Positions 54,119 through 63,295 of a DNA stretch of 64,000 nt are shown piece by piece. The notes below the pieces were generated by a model that saw only the letters and a program-made list of their open reading frames with translations, made no database searches and was not told the origin of the DNA. The stretch lies in assembly GCF_963920925.1 (NCBI RefSeq), contig NZ_CAWUDI010000028.1, forward strand, positions 53,169 to 117,168. Reading direction: 5' to 3'. Position 1 is the stretch's first letter. Each line of letters opens with the position of its first letter. Origin of the DNA: Rivularia sp963920925. GTDB taxonomy: Bacteria > Cyanobacteriota > Cyanobacteriia > Cyanobacteriales > Nostocaceae. A program made the translations under genes and the position numbers.

Positions 54119-54412
54119 ATGTTGAAAAAAATTGCTGCTGTGATAAGTACATTTGCTTTAATGGTTCCTGTCATAGAACCTGCTAATGCTTCTGTTAATC
54201 GAACTAAAGTTATTGCACAAGTAAGTTGTTCTAATGAAGGATTTGTAATTGTGAATCCAGAATACTATGGTCGAACTCGTTCAGGGTTAGATATCTGGAT
54301 TTGTATTGAAACAGGATATGGCAGGCAAGCATTTACTATGTATAATCCAGGTCCTTATCCAGTCCTTGCTTGTAATATGATTGAATGCAGAATGATTGAT
54401 ATGACCTATTAA
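54119..54412 (+). CDS. Small secreted protein, unknown
   Basis: A 97-residue product from ATG 54119 (GCGAGG 9 nt upstream) begins MLKKIAAVISTFALMVPVI, a signal peptide, with likely cleavage after NASVN or similar. The mature part (CSNEGFVIVNPEYYGRTRSGLDIWICIETGYGRQAF, in parts) has four Cys and ends CNMIECRMIDMTY. No family is recognised. A longer start at 54068 is in frame but puts the signal internally. It resembles the two secreted genes at 24627/28724 only in size and Cys content. Confidence 0.6.
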   Translation: MLKKIAAVISTFALMVPVIEPANASVNRTKVIAQVSCSNEGFVIVNPEYYGRTRSGLDIWICIETGYGRQAFTMYNPGPYPVLACNMIECRMIDMTY

Positions 54413-54564
54413 ATGTATCGAAAATTAAATTGTAAGAACTATATCACAATTGAAATTTTTTACAAAGTTTTTAGAAAGTACCTAACCAATATAGCAATCC
54501 GGATTAAAGTATAAAACAATACGTGCTTTTAATACTGACTTTGGAAGTTAAATTTTATTCATAC
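54413..54564. other. AT-rich spacer
   Basis: No gene or clear signal; leads into the four-hairpin element. Confidence 0.4.
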
Positions 54565-54673
54565 CTGGCGACTATAAGTCGCGGCTATACAGGCAAAACC
54601 CGCCTGCGCGGGTTGTTTCATAAAGTCCACGAAGGTGGACTTTGTTTGTGTAGCAGCGAATTATATTCGCCAG
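54565..54673. repeat. 109-bp symmetrical element of nested and tandem hairpins
   Basis: Outer ends CTGGCGA and TCGCCAG enclose four hairpins in order: GCGACTATAAGTCGC, CCCGCCTGCGCGGG, GTCCACGAAGGTGGAC and GCGAATTATATTCGC. Its outer arms (CTATACAGGCAAA and TTTGTTTGTGTAG) also partly pair, making a cloverleaf-like fold. Similar elements are widespread in filamentous cyanobacteria as recalled. An overlapping open frame (54523-54735) is treated as spurious. Confidence 0.7.
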
Positions 54674-55060
54674 CTATTTTAATATTTTCACTTTTCATGG
54701 TTAGTGTAAATTATAATACGTCTTTCATTTCCTGAATAACTTAGAGCAATATTTTTTATTTATCTTTTAGATACGATTCGGAAAATAACTATAAATCAGA
54801 TTCTATTTTACTTTTACCATTGGGTTTCCCGCCTTATTCAATAGGTCTTATTAGTCAGTTTTTAAGCTTATCAATATAATTACCAGTATTTCAAAGCTAT
54901 GGTGGTAAACTTTTCGCTTAACTAATTAAAATATAAATAGCTAAGTCATATTAAACATATAGTTGTTATTATTTAGTAGTAAGAACTTAATTGCTTACTA
55001 CTAAATAATCCGTATTTACGTCCACTTAGTTAAAGAAAAGCTATAGTTAATTAGATACAA
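54674..55060. other. AT-rich spacer upstream of the carotenoid oxygenase
   Basis: No gene; contains a TTACTACTAAATAA / TTATTTAGTAGTAAG inverted pair near 54970-55005 (arms given here in parts), possibly a terminator-like or regulatory structure about 55 bp before the oxygenase start. Confidence 0.45.
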
Positions 55061-56584
55061 ATGCAGAATTTTCAAATTGACGAAAGAGATTCAATTACAG
55101 AAAAGTCTTATTCTCGCGAAGATTGGCGGGAAGGGTATCAATCTTTAAAGGAAGAATATGATTATTGGATTGATGATATAGAAGGAGAAATCCCGCCAGA
55201 GTTGAACGGTACGCTGTTTAAAAATGGTCCTGGTTTGCTTGATATTAACGGACAAAACATTCATCATCCTTTTGATGGTGATGGAATGATTAGCCGGATT
55301 ACTTTTACTAACGGACGCGCTCATTTTCGCAATCGTTTTGTTCGGACTAAGGCTTATATTGAAGAACAAAAAGCCGGAAAAATTCTTTATCGCGGTGTAT
55401 TTGGGACGCAAAAAGGCGGCGGTTGGTTGGCGAATGCTTTTGATTTTAATCTGAAAAATATTGCTAATACTAATGTGATTTATTGGGGTGGTAAACTGTT
55501 AGCTTTGTGGGAAGCGGCAGATCCTCATAAACTCGATCCAAAAACGCTGGAAACTTTGGGTAAAGAACATTTTAATGGTGTTTTATCCGAAGGTGAAGCT
55601 TTTGCAGCCCATCCACGTTTCGATCCTAGTTGCGAACAAGATAATGGCGAACCTTGTTTGGTGAATTTTTCGATCAAACCGGGATTATCTACAACTATTA
55701 CTATTTTTGAATTAGATACTGCGGGTAAAATTGTTCGTAAGGATGCTCATAGCGTTCCCGGTTTTGCTTTTATTCATGATTTTGCAATTACCCCGAATTA
55801 CTGCATATTTTTTCAAAATCCCGTTGCTTTTAATCCGATTCCTTTTGCTTTAGGAATGCGTGGTGCTGGGGAATGTATTAAGTTTCAGGGAGATAGAGCT
55901 ACTAAGGTTTTGATAATTCCGCGAAGATCCCCCCTAACCCCCCTTGAGAAGGGGGGGATTCAGAAGAAGGTACAAATTTTAGAAACGCAATCGGGATTTG
56001 TGTTTCATCATACCAACGCTTTTGAGAAAGGTGATGAAATAATTATTGATTCTATTTGCTACGAAAATTTACCGGAAGTGCAACCCGAAAGCGATTTTCG
56101 AGATACTGATTTTGAATCTTTAAAACCAGGGCAATTATGGCGGTTTTATCTAAATATTAAAGATAATACGGTACGGCGAGAATTAATTGAAAGCCGTTGC
56201 TGTGAATTTCCGAGCGTGCATCCGGAGAAAGTCGGACGCGAACATCGTTATTTATACATGGGTGCGGCTCACTCTACTGAAGGTAATGCACCACTGCAAG
56301 CATTTGAAAAAGTGGATTTAGAAACTGGTGAAAAACAGGTTTGGAGTGCTGCACCTCATGGTTACGCTAGCGAGCCGAATTTTGTACCGCGCAATCGCAA
56401 TGGTAATGAAGATGATGGTTGGCTAATAGGTTTGGTTTATGATTCAACTCACCATCGCTCTGATGTGGTAATTTTAGATGCCAAGGATTTGAATAAAGGA
56501 GCAATTGCAAGGTTACATCTTAAACATCATATTCCCTATGGTTTGCATGGGAATTTTGTTGATGATGTTTTTGTTGATTGTTAG
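55061..56584 (+). CDS. Carotenoid cleavage oxygenase (RPE65/apocarotenoid oxygenase family)
   Basis: The 507-residue nonheme iron enzyme has IEGEIPPELNGTLFKNGPG, HHPFDGDGMISRITF, AAHPRFDP, HDFAITPNYCIFF, FVFHHTNAFEKGDEI and ending PYGLHGNFVDDVFVDC. The conserved histidines of the beta-propeller iron site fall in these blocks. It cleaves a polyene chain, probably an apocarotenal, to retinal-type products. Residues 289-302 (about RRSPLTPLEKGGIQ) are encoded by the dispersed GATCCCCCC-core repeat and look inserted. A hairpin terminator follows 17 bp after the stop. Confidence 0.9.
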   Translation: MQNFQIDERDSITEKSYSREDWREGYQSLKEEYDYWIDDIEGEIPPELNGTLFKNGPGLLDINGQNIHHPFDGDGMISRITFTNGRAHFRNRFVRTKAYIEEQKAGKILYRGVFGTQKGGGWLANAFDFNLKNIANTNVIYWGGKLLALWEAADPHKLDPKTLETLGKEHFNGVLSEGEAFAAHPRFDPSCEQDNGEPCLVNFSIKPGLSTTITIFELDTAGKIVRKDAHSVPGFAFIHDFAITPNYCIFFQNPVAFNPIPFALGMRGAGECIKFQGDRATKVLIIPRRSPLTPLEKGGIQKKVQILETQSGFVFHHTNAFEKGDEIIIDSICYENLPEVQPESDFRDTDFESLKPGQLWRFYLNIKDNTVRRELIESRCCEFPSVHPEKVGREHRYLYMGAAHSTEGNAPLQAFEKVDLETGEKQVWSAAPHGYASEPNFVPRNRNGNEDDGWLIGLVYDSTHHRSDVVILDAKDLNKGAIARLHLKHHIPYGLHGNFVDDVFVDC

Positions 56585-56600
56585 TTGAATTATAGATATT

Positions 56601-56640
56601 TAGAAACCCGGTTTTTTGAAAAAATCGGGTTTCTTTTTAT
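56601..56640 (+). terminator. Terminator after the carotenoid oxygenase
   Basis: GAAACCCG / CGGGTTTC with inner T6/A6 arms and a following TTTTTAT run lies 19 bp after the stop. Confidence 0.8.
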
Positions 56641-56702
56641 TTACTAGATGCACAGAGCGTAAAGAAAAGAAATAAAGAGAGGTAGATAATTTATCTAATA
56701 TA

Positions 56703-56983
56703 AACAAGACTTACGCAACCGCAACTAAAAACTAGGCATTCCCAATTCTGAGATCCCCCCAACCCCCCTTAAAAAGGGGGGCTGTTTCATTCGTCAAGGA
56801 AGTAAAATTGTCAATATGATTTGAGAGCAATTTTAAGAGCTTAAGTCATAGATAACTAATAATTTGGGCAAGAATAATTGAATATAATTCCGAAATTTAA
56901 TTCTCAAGCCCTTGACTTTACAAGCTTTTGAGGGAATGAATCAGCCCTGCCCTTAAAAAGCAGGGCTTTGCGTAAGTCTTGTT
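56703..56983. mobile_element. 281-bp non-autonomous element with perfect 16-bp inverted ends
   Basis: The ends AACAAGACTTACGCAA (56703-56718) and its complement TTGCGTAAGTCTTGTT (56968-56983) are perfect. The left interior carries the GATCCCCCCAACCCCCCTT core and aligns with the reverse complement of the 90-bp copy at 38733-38823; the right end CAGGGCTTTGCGTAAGT also matches. No open frame fits. Flanking target duplications are not clear. Confidence 0.8.
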
Positions 56984-57005
56984 GATAACTGGTAACTGTT
57001 AACTG

Positions 57006-58388
57006 TCAAATTGCGCGGGAAAATTTATTCTGTTGGGTAGTTTTGCGAGAATCAAAAATGACCGCGATATTTCTTACTAACAACCTACCAATTTCTGTAA
57101 CGTCAATTTGATTGCTTGATAATTTAATCAATCCATCTGCTTCTACTAATTTTAATGCTTCTAATTCGTGGGAAAAGTACTCAGAGAAATTAATGTTATA
57201 TTTAGCTTCAATGTCTGAGAAACGTAAAATTCCACCAGACATGATCGACATAATTACATCTCTTCTAAGAATGTCATCCCAACTTAATTGAAATCCTTTA
57301 CTAATTGGTAAAACTCCGGCTTCCACTGCTTGATAATAATCTTTGAGTTTTTTATGATTTTGGGCGTAAGCATCTCTAAGCAAACTTACCGATGTCGAAC
57401 CAAAACCGAATAACTCTGTTTCTGCATGAGTTGTGTAACCTTGGAAAGTGCGTCCCAAACTGCCATTGCTTTGCGCGATCGCTAATTCATCGTCGGCTTT
57501 TGCAAAGTGATCCATGCCGATAAACTGATACTGATTTGCGGTAAGTTCTTCAATAGTCATTTGAAAAATTTCCAGTTTTTCATGAGGTTTAGGAAGCGCG
57601 TCTACTGGCAACTTCTTCTGTAATGGTTTCAGCCAAGGTACGTAAGCAAAGTTAAATACGGCAATGCGATCGGGATTTAATTTGATAGTTTTTGTAATCG
57701 TCTTCCAAAAACCATGCAAAGTTTGGAAAGGTAAACCATAAATTAAGTCTACATTGACACTTTTAAATCCAGCTTCCCGAATCCAATCCATCACGTTAAA
57801 CAGCATTTCTTCGGGTTGAACGCGATTTACAGCAGCCTGCACTTCATAATTAAAATCCTGAATCCCAAAGCTAATCCGATTAAACCCAATTTCTCGCAGA
57901 AACAAAATGTAGTCTCTATCTACATATGTAGGATTAATTTCAATCGAAATTTCTGAAGAAATATCAAGATTAAAATATTGATTGATATTTCCCCAAAGTT
58001 GTTTCACCTGGTGTACGTTCAAATAATTTGGGGTTCCTCCTCCCCAATGCATTTGCACAACTTTTCGATCCGAATCAATCAAACTAGCTGTTTGCTGAAT
58101 TTCTTTAACTAAATGTTTGACGTAAGGAATAGCAATTTCTTTTTTCTCAGAAATAATAGTATTACAACCGCAGTAATAACAAGCACTTTCACAAAAAGGT
58201 ATATGAAAATATAAAGATAGCGGAGTTTTTCTACTATTTGAAATAGAAATAGCTGATGCAAAATCCTTCGCCGTAAACGCTTCGTTTAACTCCGTAGCGG
58301 GTGGATAGCTAGTATATCTCGGTGTCGGAGTATTGTATTTTTTAATGATGTCTAAGTCAAATTTAACAGCCGGAAATTGGAATACCAT
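57006..58388 (-). CDS. hemN: Oxygen-independent coproporphyrinogen III dehydrogenase (radical SAM)
   Basis: The 460-residue radical SAM enzyme has CESACYYCGC with C66, C70 and C73 as the cluster ligands, GGGTPNY, and the HemN-type TSYPPATEL N-terminus (YTSYPPAT). Further blocks are ISIEINPTYVD and FNRISFGIQDFN. It converts coproporphyrinogen III to protoporphyrinogen IX without oxygen and so serves heme and chlorophyll synthesis in microoxic or dark conditions. It lies 94 bp from the heme-oxygenase gene on the same strand, downstream of it. HemN-like homologs (HemW) lack some features; the YTSYP motif favours HemN. Confidence 0.92.
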   Translation of the reverse strand: MVFQFPAVKFDLDIIKKYNTPTPRYTSYPPATELNEAFTAKDFASAISISNSRKTPLSLYFHIPFCESACYYCGCNTIISEKKEIAIPYVKHLVKEIQQTASLIDSDRKVVQMHWGGGTPNYLNVHQVKQLWGNINQYFNLDISSEISIEINPTYVDRDYILFLREIGFNRISFGIQDFNYEVQAAVNRVQPEEMLFNVMDWIREAGFKSVNVDLIYGLPFQTLHGFWKTITKTIKLNPDRIAVFNFAYVPWLKPLQKKLPVDALPKPHEKLEIFQMTIEELTANQYQFIGMDHFAKADDELAIAQSNGSLGRTFQGYTTHAETELFGFGSTSVSLLRDAYAQNHKKLKDYYQAVEAGVLPISKGFQLSWDDILRRDVIMSIMSGGILRFSDIEAKYNINFSEYFSHELEALKLVEADGLIKLSSNQIDVTEIGRLLVRNIAVIFDSRKTTQQNKFSRAI

Positions 58389-58482
58389 TTTTGTGGATAG
58401 TTGTTAGTGGATAGTTGTTAGTTGTTAGGAATGGGCATGGGGCATTGGGCATTGGTAATTGGTAATTGGATTTCTCCCCATC

Positions 58483-59181
58483 TCAATTCGCCGTCGTGGT
58501 TTCGTTACTAATCAGCTTGCGAAACTTTGCTTCGCCGATAGATTGAATTAAAATTTCTTCTAATTCTTTGGCTATCTGCATATTGAAAGAGAATGATTTG
58601 TTGGCTTCTGCGACGATTTTGTCGGCTGTTGTGTCGTCAACTGGTACTTTATCGAGAGCTTCGCGATACTTGTTTTTGAATGCTTGTTTGTCGGGGATTT
58701 GCTCGAAGTTATAAAAAGATGTGCCTTGATAACCCGATAAATCCAAGGTTGATTGGACTACTTTTTGTAACATCTGTCCGCCGGATAAGTCGCCCATGTA
58801 GCGGGTGTAAGCGTGTCCTATCAATAATTCTGGCTGTTTTTCAGCTACTTCGCGAATGCGGGAAATGTAGTTTTGAGTCGCTGCTAACTTTGTAATTTGA
58901 TTTTGCCAATCCGTACCGTAGTAAAACTGTAAATCTTTTTCTAAATTGGCTTTGCGATTAAGTTCTCGAAAGTACAGAATGCCAACACGAGGATGATTTT
59001 GATGATTTTCGAGTGCTACTTCTAATTCGCTGTAGACAAAATATAAGTTGCTCAAAAATTTTGCAAAGCAATTTCTATCGACAACGCCTTTGACGAAACA
59101 TTTCATAAAACCGATATTTTCCGTTGCAGCGTGAGATTGCTGGGTTCCTTCTCGGAGTTTTATAGCTAGATTGTTACTCAT
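58483..59181 (-). CDS. Heme oxygenase (biliverdin-producing)
   Basis: The 232-residue protein has the proximal histidine H17 (REGTQQSHAATE), GMxGxxx-like ARYMGDLSGGQ distal helix (TRYMGDLSGGQMLQ) and KNKYREALD. It opens heme to biliverdin, CO and iron with ferredoxin as electron donor, the first step to phycobilins. Paired with hemN on the same strand and with acsF nearby, it resembles the HO2-type gene of the low-oxygen cluster; whether it is HO1 or HO2 cannot be told from sequence alone. AGGA lies close to the ATG at 59181. Confidence 0.93.
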   Translation of the reverse strand: MSNNLAIKLREGTQQSHAATENIGFMKCFVKGVVDRNCFAKFLSNLYFVYSELEVALENHQNHPRVGILYFRELNRKANLEKDLQFYYGTDWQNQITKLAATQNYISRIREVAEKQPELLIGHAYTRYMGDLSGGQMLQKVVQSTLDLSGYQGTSFYNFEQIPDKQAFKNKYREALDKVPVDDTTADKIVAEANKSFSFNMQIAKELEEILIQSIGEAKFRKLISNETTTAN

Positions 59182-59602
59182 TTATAATCCTGCATTGATG
59201 AAACGCTATCTTCAACAGGATTTACGCAGATTAAAAGCAACACGTTAATGCCCAAACGAGCATCGATCGCGATCTCTAGAATACTCGCCGTAATATTTAT
59301 TTTTTGTATCCGTATATAGCTATAAACATTTCTTTATATCTTGAGGAAATTAAACAATGTCAAAATAATTAACATTTAATTATTGCAAATCATAGCCTAA
59401 GCAGACATTTATCTAATTAGGCTTATTGATAAAATACTGTAACATATATAAGTAATTACTATGGATTATTTTCGTCTTGACTACTTGAAAAAACGCTAAG
59501 ATAAATTTTAAGTTAAGGAAAAGTTAAGCTATACATCGGTTATTGCTTGTATTCTTTTTAAAGTAATAAATTTTGATCTGAAGTTTATATATGGGGGTGT
59601 AA
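59182..59602. other. AT-rich divergent spacer upstream of heme oxygenase
   Basis: AT-rich DNA with stretches such as TAATTAGGCTTATTGATAAAATACTGTAAC; no gene. It likely carries the promoter of the ho-hemN pair and of the small gene at 59603. No ChlR/FNR site was identified. Confidence 0.4.
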
Positions 59603-59803
59603 TTGGCTAACTCACAAGGTATACGAGTCGGAGATAAAGTAATAATTTTGCGCCCGTCGCACATCGCAGGAAAAGTTGGTTTTATCTACGCTAAAGAAAT
59701 ATTGTCGGATCAAGAGGTTAGCAAACGTTGGATTATCCACATAGATTCGGAAAATGTGATGGTGTCGCTGTCTCCAAAAGAGTTTGAGTTGTTATCCAAG
59801 TAA
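59603..59803 (+). CDS. Small conserved-looking protein, unknown
   Basis: The 66-residue product from TTG 59603 (GGGGGTG 5-10 nt upstream) reads MANSQGIRVGDKVIILRPSH, then KVGFIYAKEILSDQEV and SENVMVSLSPKEFELLSK. The RVGDKVIILRPSHIAGKVG stretch resembles a small SH3/KOW-like beta barrel. No family is firmly recognised. It sits between the ho-hemN pair and the DUF7219/acsF genes. Confidence 0.6.
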   Translation: MANSQGIRVGDKVIILRPSHIAGKVGFIYAKEILSDQEVSKRWIIHIDSENVMVSLSPKEFELLSK

Positions 59804-59860
59804 ATGTAAGTTTTTCGGATTACTTCGCAGCAATAAAGTCGAAAAACTTACACAATTGCT

Positions 59861-60121
59861 TTAATCCTCAGATGAAGGTTCATCGTTAATCCCGAGTTCC
59901 TTCTTACTATGCTTCAACTTCTTCCACAGTGCCTTAATTTGCGTATAGGCTTCTTCAGAAGTTGTTTTTCCTGAAGTTTGCAAGTTAACTATATAGCCTA
60001 CCTTTTGAGCAAATTCTTGTAAATTGGCATTAAATACCAAGTTTTCTGGCTTAAACTCACCGTGATAACGGCTGCGAGGGTAAAGAAAATTCTCTTTGTC
60101 TGCTTTGTCCAAATTTTTCAT
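59861..60121 (-). CDS. DUF7219-like small protein
   Basis: The 86-residue product contains FLYPRSRYHGEFKPENLVFN and LQEFAQKVGYIVNLQTSGKT, then EEAYTQIKALWKKLKHSKKEL. The pattern recalls cyanobacterial DUF7219 proteins of unknown function; the name is from memory. AGGAG 6 nt before the ATG supports the start. It is convergent with the gene at 59603 and divergent from acsF. Confidence 0.65.
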   Translation of the reverse strand: MKNLDKADKENFLYPRSRYHGEFKPENLVFNANLQEFAQKVGYIVNLQTSGKTTSEEAYTQIKALWKKLKHSKKELGINDEPSSED

Positions 60122-60565
60122 AATTCTCCTGAGTCTCCTGGTTATAACCTTAAATTAATCCTTTTTTAACCTGAAATTAACCTTAGTCGTAATAATTTTT
60201 ACAATTTATCTCCGATCAAATCTTTAGACATCTATCTTAGGGGTGAGACAAAAGTTAGTTTACTGTAAAAAAAAACACATTATTTACCGCTCTAAGTGGT
60301 GCTTTTACGTATAAAATAAGATAAAAGAGAATAGTCAATCTATCTTTGGTTACTTTGGTTATATGTAATAACTAAGCATAAAAAGTTATTGATTATTATT
60401 CTTAAGATAATCGCAAGTTAGCTTAAAGGCAATGTACTTAACGCCAAGCAAGTAAGCCTAATTAAAAGCTTGTTTTTGTAAATCAATTTAAATATTTTTG
60501 CAAAAGATGAAAATATTCTTCTATTAATGGATATATAGGTGAAAGTGAATGATTAAAGAATTTTT
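60122..60565. other. AT-rich spacer upstream of acsF
   Basis: 444 bp without a gene. The acsF start (60566) has a weak ribosome-binding site; an upstream in-frame ATG-like GTGAATGATTAAAG lies nearby. The promoter should be here; no known regulator site was recognised. Confidence 0.4.
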
Positions 60566-61639
60566 ATGGCAAAGTCTCTTCCAACCCCACAGCCATCGCT
60601 TAAAGAAGGTGTAAAAGCGCCGGTGCAGGAAACCCTGTTAACCCCCCGGTTTTACACCACAGACTTTGACGCTGTGGCATTGATGGATATTTCGGCGCAT
60701 GAGAAAGAGTTAGGAGCGATTGTAGACGAGTTGAAAGCCGACTATAATCGCCATCACTTCGTGCGCGACGAGGAGTTTAAGCAGGTTTGGGATAGCATTG
60801 AGGGTGAAAAGCGCGAAGCTTTCATTGATTTCTTAGAGCGCTCTTGTACTTCTGAGTTTTCCGGATTTTTGCTATTTAAAGAGCTATCGCGCAAATTAAA
60901 AAACCGCAATCCGATGTTAGCGGATGCTTTTAACTGTATGGCGCGAGACGAAGCACGTCATGCTGGATTTTTAAATAAAGCGATGGCGGATTTTAATCTT
61001 TCTTTGGATTTAGGTTATTTAACTAAAAGCCGTACATATACCTTCTTTCCCCCAGAATGGATTATTTACACGGTTTACCTATCCGAGAAAATTGGTTATT
61101 GGCGCTACATTATTATGTTTCGCCATTTGGAATTATATCCAGAAAACCAATTTTATCCACTATTCCGCTACTTTGAAAGCTGGTGTCAGGATGAAAACAG
61201 ACATGGAGATTTCTTTAAAGCGCTGTTAAGATCCCAACCATCACTTTTCAATAATTGGAAAGCGCGTTTATGGGTGCGTTTCTTCTTACTAATGGTATTC
61301 GTAACCCACACGCTAACGGTATTTGAACGAGTCAACTTTTATCAATCCCTTGGTATAGACGCTCGCGAATACAACAAAAGAGTTATTGAAGAAACCAATA
61401 AAACATCCGCACGAGCATTTCCAACAATTCTCAATACCCAACATCCAGAATTTTTCCAGAGAATGGAAGAATGTTCCGACAGTAATTTACGGTTAGCGGA
61501 GATTGATAAAAGCGATCGCCCTAAAGTTGTCAAATTACTGCAAAAAGTGCCTTGTTTTCTTTCAATTGCCGGACATATGGTACGGTTGTTCATGATGAAA
61601 CCAATTGATACTGAAGCAACAAGAGCGGCAGTGCATTAG
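60566..61639 (+). CDS. acsF: Aerobic Mg-protoporphyrin IX monomethyl ester cyclase (AcsF/ChlA)
   Basis: The 357-residue diiron enzyme forms the chlorophyll isocyclic ring using oxygen. Typical segments are TPRFYTTDFDAVALMDIS, RDEEFKQVWDS, the diiron ExxH motifs in ARDEARHAGFLN and WCQDENRHGDFF, and PTILNTQHPEFF. Cyanobacteria often carry two copies: one constitutive and one used under low oxygen (ChlAII) clustered with heme oxygenase and hemN. Its neighbourhood (ho, hemN within 2.5 kb) matches the low-oxygen copy, though it is divergently oriented here. Confidence 0.95.
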   Translation: MAKSLPTPQPSLKEGVKAPVQETLLTPRFYTTDFDAVALMDISAHEKELGAIVDELKADYNRHHFVRDEEFKQVWDSIEGEKREAFIDFLERSCTSEFSGFLLFKELSRKLKNRNPMLADAFNCMARDEARHAGFLNKAMADFNLSLDLGYLTKSRTYTFFPPEWIIYTVYLSEKIGYWRYIIMFRHLELYPENQFYPLFRYFESWCQDENRHGDFFKALLRSQPSLFNNWKARLWVRFFLLMVFVTHTLTVFERVNFYQSLGIDAREYNKRVIEETNKTSARAFPTILNTQHPEFFQRMEECSDSNLRLAEIDKSDRPKVVKLLQKVPCFLSIAGHMVRLFMMKPIDTEATRAAVH

Positions 61640-61838
61640 TACGTTAAATAGATTTACTGGCTAAATAATCACAGGGAATCAGCGTAAATCCTTTTTTTTA
61701 AGAGGGAATAGGGAACAGGCAACAGGCAACAGTAAAATATATTAGAGAAGTAATCCTGTATCTTAAGCGATAAATAAATATTAAGTAAGAAATAAAAAAT
61801 AATTTATTCCCCATTCCCCATTCCCCATTCCCTATTCC
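61640..61838. repeat. Short tandem repeat spacer
   Basis: GGGAACAGGCAACAGGCAACAG near 61706-61730 and CCCTATTCCCTATTCC-type units at about 61805-61860 fill the space between convergent acsF and the P450 gene. Confidence 0.6.
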
Positions 61839-63176
61839 CTATTCCCTATTCCCTATTTTCTTAAATTTAACTTTCAACTTATCTTTGGGATAAGGAGTAG
61901 GCGCTGGGATTATATTCAAATCTTGCCCTGGTAAAAGTTCCCATTCATAATTGCGAACTAAAAGCGCCGCAAAAAGCTTCATTTCCAACTTAGCGAACTC
62001 TTTACCGATACATTCGCGCATTCCGCCACCAAATGGAATGTGAGCAAAAAGTTTCGATTTATCTTCAGCGCGAGAAGGTGAAAAACGTTCGGGATCGAAT
62101 TCTAACGGCTCGGTATATACACTGTCATCTTGATGCGTTTTAGGTACTTGATACAACACAGACCAGCCTTGAGGAATCAAGTAACCGTTAAATTCACAAG
62201 CTTGAATTACTTCACGAAAACCACCACCAACCGGAGGAACAACACGCAAAACCTCTTTGATAAGTTGGTCTAAATAAGTCATTTGCTTGAGATTCTCTGT
62301 AGTTAACGGTTGCGAAAATCCCAATTCTTGCTGTTCGTTGCGTACCTTTGCGAGAATATCCGGATGCTGTGCAAGTAAGAGACACATTGAGGCGATCGCC
62401 GATGTTAGTGTTTCATGTCCGGCAAATAGTAAAGTTAATATTTGGTCTTTAATTTCTTCTACACCAAGTTTATTACCATCATCATCTGTAGCTTGCAATA
62501 GCATTCCTAAAGCATCTTTATTAGAAGCAGGTTGCTGTTGACGCTGCAATACTATTTCTTCAATCTTTTTTAACAGTAATTTGCGACTGCGTAATGCTTT
62601 ACCAAAATTAGTCCAAGGCAAATTTATAGGAAGGCTGAATAAACCTCCCACCCATTGTTCAAAAAGTTCTACGAAATTACTATTATTAGCAGCATCGGTT
62701 CCTACAAGTAATTTACAAGCAACATCAAAAGTATATTTTCTAATTTCTGGATACCAAGTCAAAGTACCCATTTTTTGCCATTTATGTAAATAACTTTGAA
62801 GAATTTCTTCCATTGTGGAAGCATATTCTGCTAAAGCTCTGGGTTGAAAAGCTTGCGATAAAATCTTGCGTCGGTTTTGATGTTCTCCACCTGTTTGTAT
62901 AGCTAAAGAAGCAGAACCTAATAAAGTCTTAGTACTGGGAGGCCATTTATTAGAAAATAATTTATTATCATTCGTAAACAAAAAACGGTTAGCTTCCGAA
63001 CCAATCATAATTACTGTAGGGCTGGTAAAAATGCTGGTTTTAAAGATAGAGCCGTACTTTTGATATCGCTTTTCTGTAAAATTTGCATCGCGAAAAAAGC
63101 TGATTGTTTCGCCAATTACAGGTAAACCAAAATTACCGGGAGGTAAAGGAAGTGTTTTGGGATTGGTAGTTGCCAT
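61839..63176 (-). CDS. Cytochrome P450, CYP120-like
   Basis: The 445-residue P450 has the heme-binding loop FGGGMRECIG with Cys389, the I-helix AGHETLTSA and ExxR (KEVLRVVPPVGGGFRE). The N-terminus LPLPPGNFGLPVIGETISFF fits the class. Sequence features recall the CYP120 family, where a Synechocystis member hydroxylates retinoic acid; the substrate here is not shown. Next to it is an aldehyde dehydrogenase on the same strand. No ferredoxin gene lies adjacent. Confidence 0.85.
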   Translation of the reverse strand: MATTNPKTLPLPPGNFGLPVIGETISFFRDANFTEKRYQKYGSIFKTSIFTSPTVIMIGSEANRFLFTNDNKLFSNKWPPSTKTLLGSASLAIQTGGEHQNRRKILSQAFQPRALAEYASTMEEILQSYLHKWQKMGTLTWYPEIRKYTFDVACKLLVGTDAANNSNFVELFEQWVGGLFSLPINLPWTNFGKALRSRKLLLKKIEEIVLQRQQQPASNKDALGMLLQATDDDGNKLGVEEIKDQILTLLFAGHETLTSAIASMCLLLAQHPDILAKVRNEQQELGFSQPLTTENLKQMTYLDQLIKEVLRVVPPVGGGFREVIQACEFNGYLIPQGWSVLYQVPKTHQDDSVYTEPLEFDPERFSPSRAEDKSKLFAHIPFGGGMRECIGKEFAKLEMKLFAALLVRNYEWELLPGQDLNIIPAPTPYPKDKLKVKFKKIGNRE

Positions 63177-63295
63177 TAGATTTTAGATTTTGGATTTCTT
63201 GCGTTCTTGAAAGAAGGAAATTGCAAATTTTCGATTACTACTATTGGAGAAAAATATAACTAAATTTACACAATTACTCCAAATCTCTAGAGTAA

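Noticed and set aside
54523..54735. 70-codon open frame
   Set aside because: Runs through the palindromic element 54565-54673; translation has no recognisable features.
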